A stretch of DNA of 43,106 bases. Source: Bacteroidota bacterium (GTDB taxonomy: Bacteria; Bacteroidota; Bacteroidia; Palsa-948). The notes under the pieces are model-generated. The model was given only the letters and a program-made list of their open reading frames with translations. It ran no database searches and had not been told where the DNA came from. Both the position numbers and the translations under genes were made by a program. Position 1 is the stretch's first letter. Each line of letters begins with the position of its first letter. The stretch spans positions 1 through 43,106 of the forward strand of contig JAHEYK010000010.1 in the NCBI GenBank assembly GCA_023251625.1, read 5' to 3'. Below, in pieces: positions 7,416 to 15,879 of this stretch.

Positions 7416-8437
7416 TTCTCTCGGGTGCGATATAATTCCCATTTCCAGGCGCTTGCCATCATTTCTTCGATGCTGTATTTAGGTGTCCATCCAAGGAGTT
7501 TCTTTGCTTTAGAGCTGTCTGAGTATATCGCTTCAACATCACCCGGCCTTCGTGTGCCAATCACATAGTTCAGTTTTCTGCCGCTGATTTTTTCAAAAGC
7601 TTTTATTGTTTCAAAAACAGTTACTCCATTGCCTGTTCCAAGGTTAATTATCTCAAAGTTGGTCTTGTTTCCCTTGCCGAATAAAAACTGTAAGGCAAGT
7701 ACATGTGCATTGGCAATATCGGAAACATGAATGTAATCGCGAATGCAGCTGCCGTCCCTGGTTTTGTAGTCGTTTCCGAATACCTGGAATTGTTCCTGTA
7801 TTCCCGCAGCTGTTTGCGTAATTGCCGGAACAATGTTTCCGTAGTTTCCGGTTTGTGCTTCCCCGATCAGGCCGCTTGGGTGTGCACCAACGGGGTTGAA
7901 ATATCGAAGCGAAATACAGTGGATAGCCGGATTCTCTTTTGAGAATTTTGCGATGATCTTTTCACCTTCTTGTTTTGTTTCAGCATAAGGTGATTGTGCT
8001 TTTTGTATGGGTGTTTCTTCATTCACGGGAAGCGTGTCAATGTTTCCATAAACAGCGCAAGAGGACGAGAAAATAAAATTCTTCACACCGAATTCCTTTA
8101 TGCAGGCAAGAATGTTCTTCAGCGATTCGATGTTGTTGTGAACATATAATTCAGGATTTGTAACTGATTCAGGAACAGATTTAAGAGCGGCAAAGTGAAT
8201 GACCCCTTCTATTTCCGGATTCTCTGAGAATATTTTTTTAGTCTTTTTAAGATCGCATAGGTCAATATCATAGTTGTTGATCTCTTTTTTTGTGATCTTC
8301 TTTATTCGTCCGAAAGTTTCCGGCTCGGATCGCATGAAATTATCTGCAGAAATCACCTGCCATGATGTTTTTTCAAGTACTTCTAATATGGTGTGAGAGC
8401 CGATATAACCCGCTCCGCCGGTGATGAGGATTTTCAA
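7409..8437 (-). CDS. galE: UDP-glucose 4-epimerase
   Basis: GalE interconverts UDP-glucose and UDP-galactose (or the N-acetyl forms). The 342-residue protein has the Rossmann motif GGAGYIGSH (7-15), the catalytic Ser in FSSSCAVYG and the Tyr-Lys pair in YAETK (Tyr151, Lys155). The C-terminal block GTRRPGDVEAIYSDSSKAKKLLGW is typical of GalE. Placed at the edge of the polysaccharide locus and 9 bases after the CotH-like gene, it probably supplies galactose-type sugars to it. Confidence 0.94.
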   Translation of the reverse strand: MKILITGGAGYIGSHTILEVLEKTSWQVISADNFMRSEPETFGRIKKITKKEINNYDIDLCDLKKTKKIFSENPEIEGVIHFAALKSVPESVTNPELYVHNNIESLKNILACIKEFGVKNFIFSSSCAVYGNIDTLPVNEETPIQKAQSPYAETKQEGEKIIAKFSKENPAIHCISLRYFNPVGAHPSGLIGEAQTGNYGNIVPAITQTAAGIQEQFQVFGNDYKTRDGSCIRDYIHVSDIANAHVLALQFLFGKGNKTNFEIINLGTGNGVTVFETIKAFEKISGRKLNYVIGTRRPGDVEAIYSDSSKAKKLLGWTPKYSIEEMMASAWKWELYRTRENQ

Positions 8438-8446
8438 AACGATGGA

Positions 8447-10954
8447 TTATTTTGAAGCGTAGATCACTTTATATACATCGTGGGCTTTTGTTTTGAAAGT
8501 ATCATTATCCATGACTAATATAGAGTTTGCTTCTATCAGGTAATTTTTTGAATCGCTGCGAGTATTTTTTACCACTATAACACCGGGACCATACTCTGGT
8601 TTTTTCTGGTAGGCGGCAATAGGATATTTGGCAGAATGAATATTGCTGTTTTGTACATTTACAAATGATTTGTCTTTTGATGCAATTCCGATGAATGATT
8701 TGTTTATCTCAATATTGGAAGCATTGATAGATGCTTTTTCTCCTCCGCTTATGCCTTTATCACCAATATTGTCAAGATGAATATTGCTTACAGTTACACT
8801 TGCTCCTGAAATATCCAGACCGTCATTTCCTGTGTTGCTGACAGTGGTATTTGTAATGCTTCCTCTTCCAAAATCAATGTCAATAGCATCCGACAATGTG
8901 TTCGAAAAAGTACAGCTGTCAATATTAAAAGTACAGCGAACAATATTAATGGCATCTTCTGACTTATTATTATTGAAAGAACAATCTTTAATATTCACAC
9001 TGCAATCGTAAAAGGTAACAGCGCCAGTAACAGACCAATTTCCATCTTTTGGTGCAGCCAGGTTTTCAAACTCTACATATTTCAATTCAGATGTATGCTC
9101 GGCATTTTTTATCACAATCCCCCCGGTACCATCAGAACTGATGCGAATTTTGTTTTTAGGCTGCCCCATTGCAAGTATTTCCGATTCGCAGATGATGTTG
9201 GCATGATCGGAAAGGGAAACGGTTGTGCCGGCCGGGATAATGAACTTAAATCCGGGAGGTATGTATAGATTTTTATTGACCAAGACTTTTTGTTTTCGAA
9301 AAGAGACGGTATTGTCTTTTTTGTTGAAATTCAAAATTATGGTGTCAGGTATTTCAGACACCAAAGCGCTATTGATATTGTCCGCCCTTTCAAACACAAC
9401 AATTTTGTGTTTCATTTTGGTAGAATCCAATCCGTAGATAACAGAGTGCAGCGTAAGTCTTTTGCCCCATTTGCCGGTATCAATTGAGTCGATGTGAAAT
9501 GTATCTGATTCGAATGGCATTAGAAGTTTATCTAGCTTATAGGTAAGCCCTGAATCTAATTTCACAGACTTGAGATTTACGACCAGGGGGCTCATTGATT
9601 TTACGACAAGAATTTTTTCAGACCTGTAAGCTTTTGCGATCAGTCGCGTATCAGTAGTGAACCAATTTTTAATGGTTTGAATATTATCAATTATCAAAGA
9701 GGAATTAAACTCGGGCTGAAATTTCTCGCGGTACAGTTCCGGGTCTATAGCTTCAATCAGGTCCTTATGTTTCTCAAGGAAATGCCTGATAGTGTCATTG
9801 TGGGAATATTCGAATAGATAGAAATTGAATTCTTTTATAAACTCAGCGTCTTTAAATAATAAATAATGAATGGGGTACTTCTTCTGGTTGCTATATACCT
9901 CCCCGGAATAATAGTTATAACCAGGTTGCACTGCAAGTTTTGTTTTATAGCGAACAAAATTCAAAGGGTCCCATGCGATTGGTTCAAATTTATCATTTAT
10001 CGGATTGAAATACATTTTCACATTATGACACACATAGGAGTGGTGTGCCAGAAAAATATCGCAGAGCGCAAAATATTTGGCGAATTTTTTTGTGTTGAAG
10101 CATTGTGAAGGGCCGATCTTCCCGATCCTGAGTGAGCTGAACTTGAACCGTGCTCGATTATAGCATTTTGATAAAGTAGAATCTTTCAGTATTTTCTTTT
10201 CGTTGTAGACATTCAATTCCGGAATCCAGGTACTATTGTATGTGCCGTTATTATCTTCGCAGTCATTTCTGAACCGCATAATGACACCATCTCTGTAATC
10301 TGAAGACTCAACCAATTCTTTGCCAAATCCTTCTTGCAGAAAGTAAATTCCATTGTCCTTTCCGTTTAAAAAAAGCCTAATAAAAAGAATGTCATTAGCT
10401 ATGAATCCTTCTTTGTTAAAAAAATGCGAGAACAGATATCCGTAAAAATTATTTTGGAGAAAGGGACGTTCGAAGGATAATTTCTTTTTTCCAAAAATAG
10501 CCGTATTGCTCTCAACATTGAATCGATAGGATGAGTTTTCGAGACCTCTGTTAAAGTTCGATGGCATATCTCCGCGTATCCTTATTTTTATTTTGTGAAC
10601 TGTATCGTTAAGCTTGATAGTGGCTGAAACAAACTTCCACTGGTTCTGTCCATTCAATATTTGTTGATTCTCTTCGTCAAATTCGAGCTTGTTCGTTCGC
10701 ATACTGTCCAGGTCTGCAAGTTGTTGTTTATCTATTTCCAAATGCAGTTCGGGGAGGTGCAATTTGTCTGCCCTGCCTGAATTAAAGAACCTGTGCACAT
10801 CATTCTGAATTCTCTTTAGCAGCGTTTCTTTCACGTATTCGCGAAGAGGTAGGTCGTTCTGGATATCCTTTACAACTATGTAAATGAACGGGCCCGCCAG
10901 CAACAACAGGAAAATTACTGATGAGAATATGTATTTTTTCGTATTACCCTGCAT
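8447..10954 (-). CDS. Membrane-anchored CotH-kinase-like protein with C-terminal beta-helix
   Basis: About 835 residues. A single N-terminal membrane segment (roughly residues 8-30) anchors it with the rest outside the cytoplasm. Residues about 60-430 resemble the CotH kinase family (atypical protein kinases of spore coats and of many secreted bacterial proteins). Visible landmarks are KIRIRGDMPSN, the NGKDNGIYFLQEGF block, the DIFLAHHSYVCHNVKMYF block and PIAWDPLNF with a likely metal-binding Asp. The last third has repeated short strands such as FNIDSCTFSNTLSDAIDI and ITNTTVSNTGNDGLDISG, typical of a right-handed beta-helix. Start is ATG at 10954; an in-frame TTG at 10966 is less likely because the -7 box covers it. 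It could modify surface polysaccharide or proteins; the substrate is unknown. Confidence 0.75.
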   Translation of the reverse strand: MQGNTKKYIFSSVIFLLLLAGPFIYIVVKDIQNDLPLREYVKETLLKRIQNDVHRFFNSGRADKLHLPELHLEIDKQQLADLDSMRTNKLEFDEENQQILNGQNQWKFVSATIKLNDTVHKIKIRIRGDMPSNFNRGLENSSYRFNVESNTAIFGKKKLSFERPFLQNNFYGYLFSHFFNKEGFIANDILFIRLFLNGKDNGIYFLQEGFGKELVESSDYRDGVIMRFRNDCEDNNGTYNSTWIPELNVYNEKKILKDSTLSKCYNRARFKFSSLRIGKIGPSQCFNTKKFAKYFALCDIFLAHHSYVCHNVKMYFNPINDKFEPIAWDPLNFVRYKTKLAVQPGYNYYSGEVYSNQKKYPIHYLLFKDAEFIKEFNFYLFEYSHNDTIRHFLEKHKDLIEAIDPELYREKFQPEFNSSLIIDNIQTIKNWFTTDTRLIAKAYRSEKILVVKSMSPLVVNLKSVKLDSGLTYKLDKLLMPFESDTFHIDSIDTGKWGKRLTLHSVIYGLDSTKMKHKIVVFERADNINSALVSEIPDTIILNFNKKDNTVSFRKQKVLVNKNLYIPPGFKFIIPAGTTVSLSDHANIICESEILAMGQPKNKIRISSDGTGGIVIKNAEHTSELKYVEFENLAAPKDGNWSVTGAVTFYDCSVNIKDCSFNNNKSEDAINIVRCTFNIDSCTFSNTLSDAIDIDFGRGSITNTTVSNTGNDGLDISGASVTVSNIHLDNIGDKGISGGEKASINASNIEINKSFIGIASKDKSFVNVQNSNIHSAKYPIAAYQKKPEYGPGVIVVKNTRSDSKNYLIEANSILVMDNDTFKTKAHDVYKVIYASK

Positions 10955-10963
10955 AAAAGATTG

Positions 10964-10995
10964 CAAAATTACAATTATATCATTAAGTAGGTCAA
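10964..10995 (-). promoter_or_regulatory. Promoter for the CotH-like gene and galE
   Basis: On the minus strand TTG (10995-10993) and TAATTTTG (10971-10964) are 21 bases apart, a good match to the Bacteroidetes consensus. The ATG at 10954 is only 9 bases after the box, so the transcript would have little or no leader. It starts just inside the end of the preceding gene. Confidence 0.55.
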
Positions 10996-10999
10996 TGAG

Positions 11000-12115
11000 T
11001 TAACTAATATTAGGTTTGGGATGGTTAGTTTTTAAAATGTCATTAAGGAGGCCAAGATATTTCTCTTTTTGTGAGTTGACAGAGTATTTTTCCTCTACCG
11101 TTTTTCTCGCCTCAACTCCAATGCGGTGCCGTAATGTTGGATTTTCGATCAAAGCAGAGATCTTCTCTATCCATTCGCCCTCTTCTTTAGCCAGATAACC
11201 GTTGATGCCGTCTGTTATAATGTCGGAGTTCACGCCCACGGGGGACATGATACATGGAATTTCAAGAGCCATGTATTGCAACCCCTTTAGCCCGCATTTG
11301 CCTTTCGCCCATTCATCATTAGGTAAAGGCATGATTCCTATGTCGAAAGAAGAAAGTTCTTGGATTTCATTTTTCTTATTCCAAGCGATTCCTTTTATAT
11401 TCAGTTCTGTATTTTCATAGGAGGCATCGCCGATTACTTTTATAATAATTTCCTCTCCGTATTTTTCTTTCAGTTTTTTTAGTGCGGGGAGTGCATATTC
11501 AAAATGTTTTATTGTGGTTATGCTTCCGCTCCAGCCTATGCACACTGTTTGTCGTGATTTTTCCCGACTTACTTTTAAATATTCATTCGTGTCTATGGTT
11601 GTAGGGATAATCTTTACATTATTGTTATGATGTTTTGCATAATCCGCGAGGTATTGATTGCCTGCTAAAACCATATCTGATACGGAAATTATTTTAGCTG
11701 TTTTTCCGGGTTCTTTCAACCAATCAAATCTTTTATTTGCATCGGAAACATCGAGATGCCAGATGGCATCATCAAAATCAAAAACGATCTTCGCTCTCGA
11801 ATTCCTGAACTGGCGCTCAAAAAAAGTTGAGCCCGTCAAAAAGGCTTCTCTGAAAATAAAAATTATATCAAATTGATTAGCTCTCCAGGCATCTTTTTGC
11901 CGTTTAATCCAGGCGCGCAGAGCAATAAAAAATTTTTGAAGATATTTCCCTTTCTGATAAAGTACCTTGTCATCAGTTTCAGAAATGATGGGACTTAACT
12001 CGCAATGAAATCCATTCTGCTCAAGAAACGCCATATATTGCTCAAAACGAAAACGCTGACCGGGAGCACGATCTTTACGATGAGAGGCTATGAATAGGAT
12101 CCGTTTCTGCTTCAT
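11000..12115 (-). CDS. Glycosyltransferase, GT4-like
   Basis: GT-B fold glycosyltransferase of about 371 residues. The N-terminal half begins KRILFIASHRKDRAPGQRFRFEQY, and the C-terminal nucleotide-sugar domain contains IGWSGSITT and the GLKGLQYMALEIPCIMS stretch, which is the donor-binding region of family 4. The start is ATG at 12115, which overlaps the stop of the preceding methyltransferase as ATGA; a longer in-frame start at 12139 would lie inside that gene. The sugar donor and acceptor cannot be told. It belongs to the polysaccharide locus and is probably translationally coupled to the methyltransferase. Confidence 0.85.
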   Translation of the reverse strand: MKQKRILFIASHRKDRAPGQRFRFEQYMAFLEQNGFHCELSPIISETDDKVLYQKGKYLQKFFIALRAWIKRQKDAWRANQFDIIFIFREAFLTGSTFFERQFRNSRAKIVFDFDDAIWHLDVSDANKRFDWLKEPGKTAKIISVSDMVLAGNQYLADYAKHHNNNVKIIPTTIDTNEYLKVSREKSRQTVCIGWSGSITTIKHFEYALPALKKLKEKYGEEIIIKVIGDASYENTELNIKGIAWNKKNEIQELSSFDIGIMPLPNDEWAKGKCGLKGLQYMALEIPCIMSPVGVNSDIITDGINGYLAKEEGEWIEKISALIENPTLRHRIGVEARKTVEEKYSVNSQKEKYLGLLNDILKTNHPKPNIS

Positions 12116-13017
12116 ATTTTCTTCCCTATAGCGTGCCAATAGGGTGCATGTTCTGAAAAGATGATCTCGGTTAGCCCGGCCTTCTCCATCATCTTGCGAA
12201 TATTCTCCCGTGAGAAACGCTGCTCTAATGGAGTGCCGAAGCGGTCAAGCGCATCATTTCTGATGATATAAAACCTTTTGTCAATATAAAAGGATAGCGG
12301 TATGTTATTGTACGCTTCGATTCTTAGTACTCGAAGAAGTTTAGCAAGCAATACAAATGGTACATACACAAAAAGCGCAATGGTATCGCATATGAAACGT
12401 TTCCCTATAGGTGGAAGGGACGATATTATTTTTCGAAAAAAATTGGAAAGGTGAAAAAGAAAATGAAAGACAGGCCCACGATTATCAAGGTTGTAGTATA
12501 AATAAAGATGAAAGTAGCCATTTCTTTTTAACTTTTTTACGGCAGACTGTATGGCCCGAAGTGTGTCAGGGACATGATGCAAAACGCCGAGGGAAAAAAT
12601 GAAATCGAAGGAATCGTTGGAGAAGGGAATGTTATCAGCAGAAGCTTTTGTGATGCGAACATTTGAAATCCCTTTTAATAAGCGGGCCGCTGCAAAAACG
12701 GCCTCGGATGGGTCAATTGCTTCGATAAAACCAACGTGGGGAGCAAGATATTTAGTCCAACGGCCAGAGCCACATCCAAGATCAAGGGAGATTTTATCCT
12801 TTCCGAGGATTTTTTCACTTACTATATCAAAATACTGATCACCGGCTGTTTTGATATCTTCGTCATTAAATTGGTTGAAATTTTTCCATTCATCCCCGAA
12901 TGACTTTACAGTTTTATCGTCAATATTATTCACGGTACTATCCTGAAAATCAGCAATGATGAAATCGCCGCACTGGTGAACAAGTAAGGGATTGGAAGAA
13001 AATGGGAGTCCGTGCAT
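12112..13017 (-). CDS. Class I SAM-dependent methyltransferase
   Basis: This 301-residue protein has the SAM-binding glycine loop LDLGCGSGRW at about residue 80, an acidic end of strand 2 in AIDPSE, and motif DFIFSLGVLHHVPD, all typical of Methyltransf_11-type enzymes. The C-terminal part (about 170-300) contains a hydrophobic stretch (IALFVYVPFVLLAKLL) that may sit against the membrane. The target could be a sugar of the polysaccharide or its lipid carrier; the sequence does not decide. It overlaps the downstream glycosyltransferase by 4 bases and follows the epimerase remnant by 6 bases. Confidence 0.85.
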   Translation of the reverse strand: MHGLPFSSNPLLVHQCGDFIIADFQDSTVNNIDDKTVKSFGDEWKNFNQFNDEDIKTAGDQYFDIVSEKILGKDKISLDLGCGSGRWTKYLAPHVGFIEAIDPSEAVFAAARLLKGISNVRITKASADNIPFSNDSFDFIFSLGVLHHVPDTLRAIQSAVKKLKRNGYFHLYLYYNLDNRGPVFHFLFHLSNFFRKIISSLPPIGKRFICDTIALFVYVPFVLLAKLLRVLRIEAYNNIPLSFYIDKRFYIIRNDALDRFGTPLEQRFSRENIRKMMEKAGLTEIIFSEHAPYWHAIGKKI

Positions 13018-13023
13018 TAGTCT

Positions 13024-13332
13024 TCAAGCCAAATAGGGTGAAAGTTTTTCAGCGGTCTCAATCACTTTGAGTCGAGTGCTTTTGCGGATTCGGTTTATTT
13101 GCAGCCATGAAGCAGTTCTAGTTAGGCCGGTTCCAAGGTTTGTATGCGAATTTAGTTTAAATATTTTCCAAGCAACTTCATTGTTACAGGCAGAGCCTTG
13201 CCGTGGATTAATATTTTCAATAAACCCGCCATTTTGGTCGTCTAATACGACCTCATGACCTGAGTAAATAAATCTATTCACGACATGAGCTCCTGTAAGG
13301 CCCGCCCCGCTTGTGACTAATGAAATGGTCAT
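13024..13332 (-). pseudogene. NAD-dependent sugar epimerase remnant with internal deletion
   Basis: About 102 codons remain open. The N-terminal half, ISLVTSGAGLTGAHVVNRF followed by GHEVVLDDQNGGFIENINP, matches the Rossmann start of UDP-sugar epimerases (usual form VTGGAGFIGSH, then a gap, then GG-x-x-ENINP). The C-terminal half, TNLGTGLTRTASWLQ then RKSTRLKVIETAEKLSP, matches the C-terminus of the same family (TGL-R-MA-W and KS-FxNIEIxEKLP). The roughly 200 residues between, including the catalytic Ser and YxxxK, are missing. The first Gly of GGAG is Ser. It is therefore a collapsed remnant, not an active enzyme, though still open in frame. An upstream ATG at 13374 is in frame but lies before the -7 box. 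Confidence 0.75.
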
Positions 13333-13342
13333 GATTTTTCCG

Positions 13343-13350
13343 CAAAGATA
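13343..13350 (-). promoter_or_regulatory. -7 box TATCTTTG ahead of the epimerase remnant
   Basis: TATCTTTG on the minus strand (13350-13343) lies 10 bases before ATG 13332. No TTG is found at a normal distance upstream, so the match is to the -7 box only. If active it would now drive the methyltransferase and glycosyltransferase genes behind the remnant. Confidence 0.4.
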
Positions 13351-13455
13351 ATGGATAAATACTAATGAACGCACTTCAATCCTTGCTGCGATCCATCCGC
13401 TAAATGGTTACTTGCCGGGCTTTGCAGGGGGAAGGATGCATTCCCTTTAGTATAT

Positions 13456-13463
13456 TACCTTTG
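13456..13463 (+). promoter_or_regulatory. -7 box TACCTTTG ahead of the polytopic protein gene
   Basis: TACCTTTG ends 4 bases before the ATG at 13468, which would give a leaderless or nearly leaderless message. No -33 TTG at 17-23 bases is visible. Confidence 0.35.
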
Positions 13464-13467
13464 TCGG

Positions 13468-14832
13468 ATGTACAGTTATGTAATTACCTATTGGGATTGG
13501 CTGTTGTCTCCCGTATACATTTTAATCATCGCAGTGTTTGCTTCCAGAATAAAAAATAAATACATTAAAAAGGATGTCATTTACAAATACTTTCTGTGGG
13601 CCTTATTCGCTAAAATTCTAGGTGCAATTTGCTTATGCTTGGTCTATGTATACTATTATGAGGTGGGAGGAGATACGTTGATGTATGATCATGACAGTTC
13701 AGTATTACTAAAGTTATTTTTTAATAATCCCCAGGACTTTTTTACCGTTTGGTTATCGCCTTTGTCAAAAGAAACTGCTTCTCTTTGTACTTCCGGTACG
13801 GGGTACATAACCTACATAAGGGATTCCAATGCCTTTATGGTTGATAGGCTGCTTGTGCCATTAAAGTTTGTTAGTTTCGATAGTTACTTGGTCTCTTCAA
13901 TTCTGATGGCAGTAGTTAGTTTTTCGGGTTTATGGAAATTGTACAGAGTGTTTTGCGATTTTTATCCAAGCCTTCATAGTCAATTTGCAGTAACAATACT
14001 TTTTGTTCCTTCGGTTATTTTCTGGGGATCAGGGATGCTGAAGGATTCATGGACTATATCCGCAGCCGGATGGTATACATATTCTTTTTATAAAATATTT
14101 ATTAAAAAGGACTTTAGGATTTTTTCATTCGCTGCAATTATAATTTCTGCTGCGATAATGATCTTAATAAAACCTTACATTTTCGTTGCTTTACTTCCGG
14201 GTAGTTTTTTATGGATGGTTTCAAATCGCTTGAGCAGGATTAAGAGCAATTTTCTAAAAGTCATTCTTGGCCCCTTTGTGGTAAGCGTTGGTCTGGGTTT
14301 CGGATTGTTCATTTGGTCTTTCACGAGTTCTTCCCTTGGAAAATACAGTTCCATTGATTCTATGTTGCAAAAGGCAGCCGAAGCTTCAGATGACCTTAAG
14401 CAAGACTATTACGGTGGCAATGCGTTTGATATTGGAAAAATAGATCCCACGGTCATGGGAGTTCTTTCTATGTTTCCAATAGCGACTTTCACTGGTTTGT
14501 TCAGGCCCTTTTTGTGGGAGGCTAAAAATGTATTGATGATCGCCTCCGGATTTGAAAACACCATTGTATTGTGTTTTGCTCTTTACGTCCTTTTTCGCAT
14601 GCCCATAAAGATGATCAAAGAGATTTTTTCGAATCCCCTGGTGTTGTTTTGTTTGATCTTTGCAATTTTTTTCGCCTTTTCGGTTGCAATATCAACCTCA
14701 AATTTTGGTTCTATGGTTAGACTTAGAATTCCTCAAATACCTTTTCTACTTAGCGGGTTGTTGATTATATATTTTCAGCAGCAGGGAGGGGTTGGCGCCA
14801 CTTTTCAAGATCGCAAGAGGGGGGATGTTTAA
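13468..14832 (+). CDS. Polytopic membrane protein, possible polysaccharide polymerase or flippase-like
   Basis: The 454-residue protein has about ten hydrophobic segments, starting with WLLSPVYILIIAVFA and ending with PFLLSGLLIIYF. It has a large loop in the first third (about residues 80-140) and the distinctive stretch VPSVIFWGSGMLKDSW near residue 190. Long loops and position in a glycan locus resemble Wzy-type O-antigen polymerases, but no diagnostic motif is recognised, and proteins of this kind are usually annotated as hypothetical. It lies on the plus strand as a one-gene island between minus-strand blocks and converges with the deacetylase gene 15 bases away. Confidence 0.7.
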   Translation: MYSYVITYWDWLLSPVYILIIAVFASRIKNKYIKKDVIYKYFLWALFAKILGAICLCLVYVYYYEVGGDTLMYDHDSSVLLKLFFNNPQDFFTVWLSPLSKETASLCTSGTGYITYIRDSNAFMVDRLLVPLKFVSFDSYLVSSILMAVVSFSGLWKLYRVFCDFYPSLHSQFAVTILFVPSVIFWGSGMLKDSWTISAAGWYTYSFYKIFIKKDFRIFSFAAIIISAAIMILIKPYIFVALLPGSFLWMVSNRLSRIKSNFLKVILGPFVVSVGLGFGLFIWSFTSSSLGKYSSIDSMLQKAAEASDDLKQDYYGGNAFDIGKIDPTVMGVLSMFPIATFTGLFRPFLWEAKNVLMIASGFENTIVLCFALYVLFRMPIKMIKEIFSNPLVLFCLIFAIFFAFSVAISTSNFGSMVRLRIPQIPFLLSGLLIIYFQQQGGVGATFQDRKRGDV

Positions 14833-14847
14833 TAGTATTGTACCTCT

Positions 14848-15879
14848 TTAATTGAAGAGATATCTAAACAGAAATCCAAGTCTGTTTTTCAAAGCAGAGT
14901 GAAAACCATTGATGAACATAAAGGTTTCTTCAGGTTGTTCAGTGTGAATATTATATCTTGGTATTTTGTACTTGTAAAAAGTTTGGTTCAGGCTTTTTAA
15001 ATTGACGGACCTGTTTTTGACTGCGAAACCAAATTTATAATATCTGGCCGTGGCTTCCAGCGTTTTATTATCGTATCCTCCTATGGGATATGCTATCTTG
15101 TCTGCAGGAACGATATTTCTTTCCTTCAATATATCTCGTGCGATAAGTAGTTCTGATTCTAAATCTTCTGGATTTAGAGACGGCAGGAAAGGATGTGTGT
15201 GTGTGTGGCTCTCTACCGTAAAAAGATCGGGGTGTGCAGCTTTCATTTCATCCACATCAGTCCAGGAAAGTAAGCGATAATGTTGTTCTTGGTTCGATCC
15301 AATTTTGCTTCTTATTTTCTTAATAATCAGATTTCTGTCATCCGGACTGGTTAACAAAAGGAGATTTTTTATACTAGCCGCTGTTTTAAAAAGATCCTTA
15401 TCTCTCTTTAGTCTGAGCAGAATCTTTTTGTTTTCAATTTCAAGTAAAGTGCCATCTTTATTTTTGTCAGCGCCCAGTAATATCGAATCAATTTCACTCG
15501 TCCAGATGGGTTGGTTGTTGGTGATGTTGTTAGTTGGTATAAACAGCGTGACCGGAACGCCGTATTTCAGCAGCACAGGAAATGCATATTCTTTAAAATC
15601 GTAAAAGCCATCATCGAACACGATGCAACAGGCTCTGGTAGAGGGTTTGCTGCTACAAAGTAATTCATCCAAAGAATACAAATGGTAATGTTTTGAAAGG
15701 AGTTTGATGGTGTTTTCAAATGAGCTTGGAGTTAACGGAGGCCAACAGGGGTCCGGTTCCGGGCTTACTCGATGGAATAATACGATAGGGATTCTCCCTC
15801 TCAATATATTTGTAAATAGCATAAGATGGGCAACCCCCGAGTAATAAAGACAATAGAATATTATTTTTCTTACCATCAT
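14848..15879 (-). CDS. Polysaccharide deacetylase (NodB homology, CE4)
   Basis: The protein (343 residues) carries the NodB domain: metal/catalytic motif FDDGFYDF near residue 88, zinc-binding HTHTHPFLPSL near residue 225, and AYPIGGYD for the third motif. CE4 enzymes remove N- or O-acetyl groups from polysaccharides. A short hydrophobic N-terminus (IIFYCLYYSGVAHLMLF) suggests membrane association. The start is ATG 15879 or 15876, directly after the stop of the upstream glycosyltransferase. The His motif is encoded by a (TG)7 run (15194-15207 on the plus strand). It may trim acetyl groups from the exported glycan. Confidence 0.88.
   Translation of the reverse strand: MMVRKIIFYCLYYSGVAHLMLFTNILRGRIPIVLFHRVSPEPDPCWPPLTPSSFENTIKLLSKHYHLYSLDELLCSSKPSTRACCIVFDDGFYDFKEYAFPVLLKYGVPVTLFIPTNNITNNQPIWTSEIDSILLGADKNKDGTLLEIENKKILLRLKRDKDLFKTAASIKNLLLLTSPDDRNLIIKKIRSKIGSNQEQHYRLLSWTDVDEMKAAHPDLFTVESHTHTHPFLPSLNPEDLESELLIARDILKERNIVPADKIAYPIGGYDNKTLEATARYYKFGFAVKNRSVNLKSLNQTFYKYKIPRYNIHTEQPEETFMFINGFHSALKNRLGFLFRYLFN

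Noticed and set aside
13332-13374. Extended start of the epimerase remnant at 13374
   Set aside because: The extra residues do not match the epimerase family and lie upstream of the -7 box, so ATG 13332 is preferred.
14844-14859. Hairpin CTCTT/AAGAG between the polytopic protein and deacetylase genes
   Set aside because: Only five base pairs, no T tract, and it overlaps the deacetylase stop; too weak to call a terminator.
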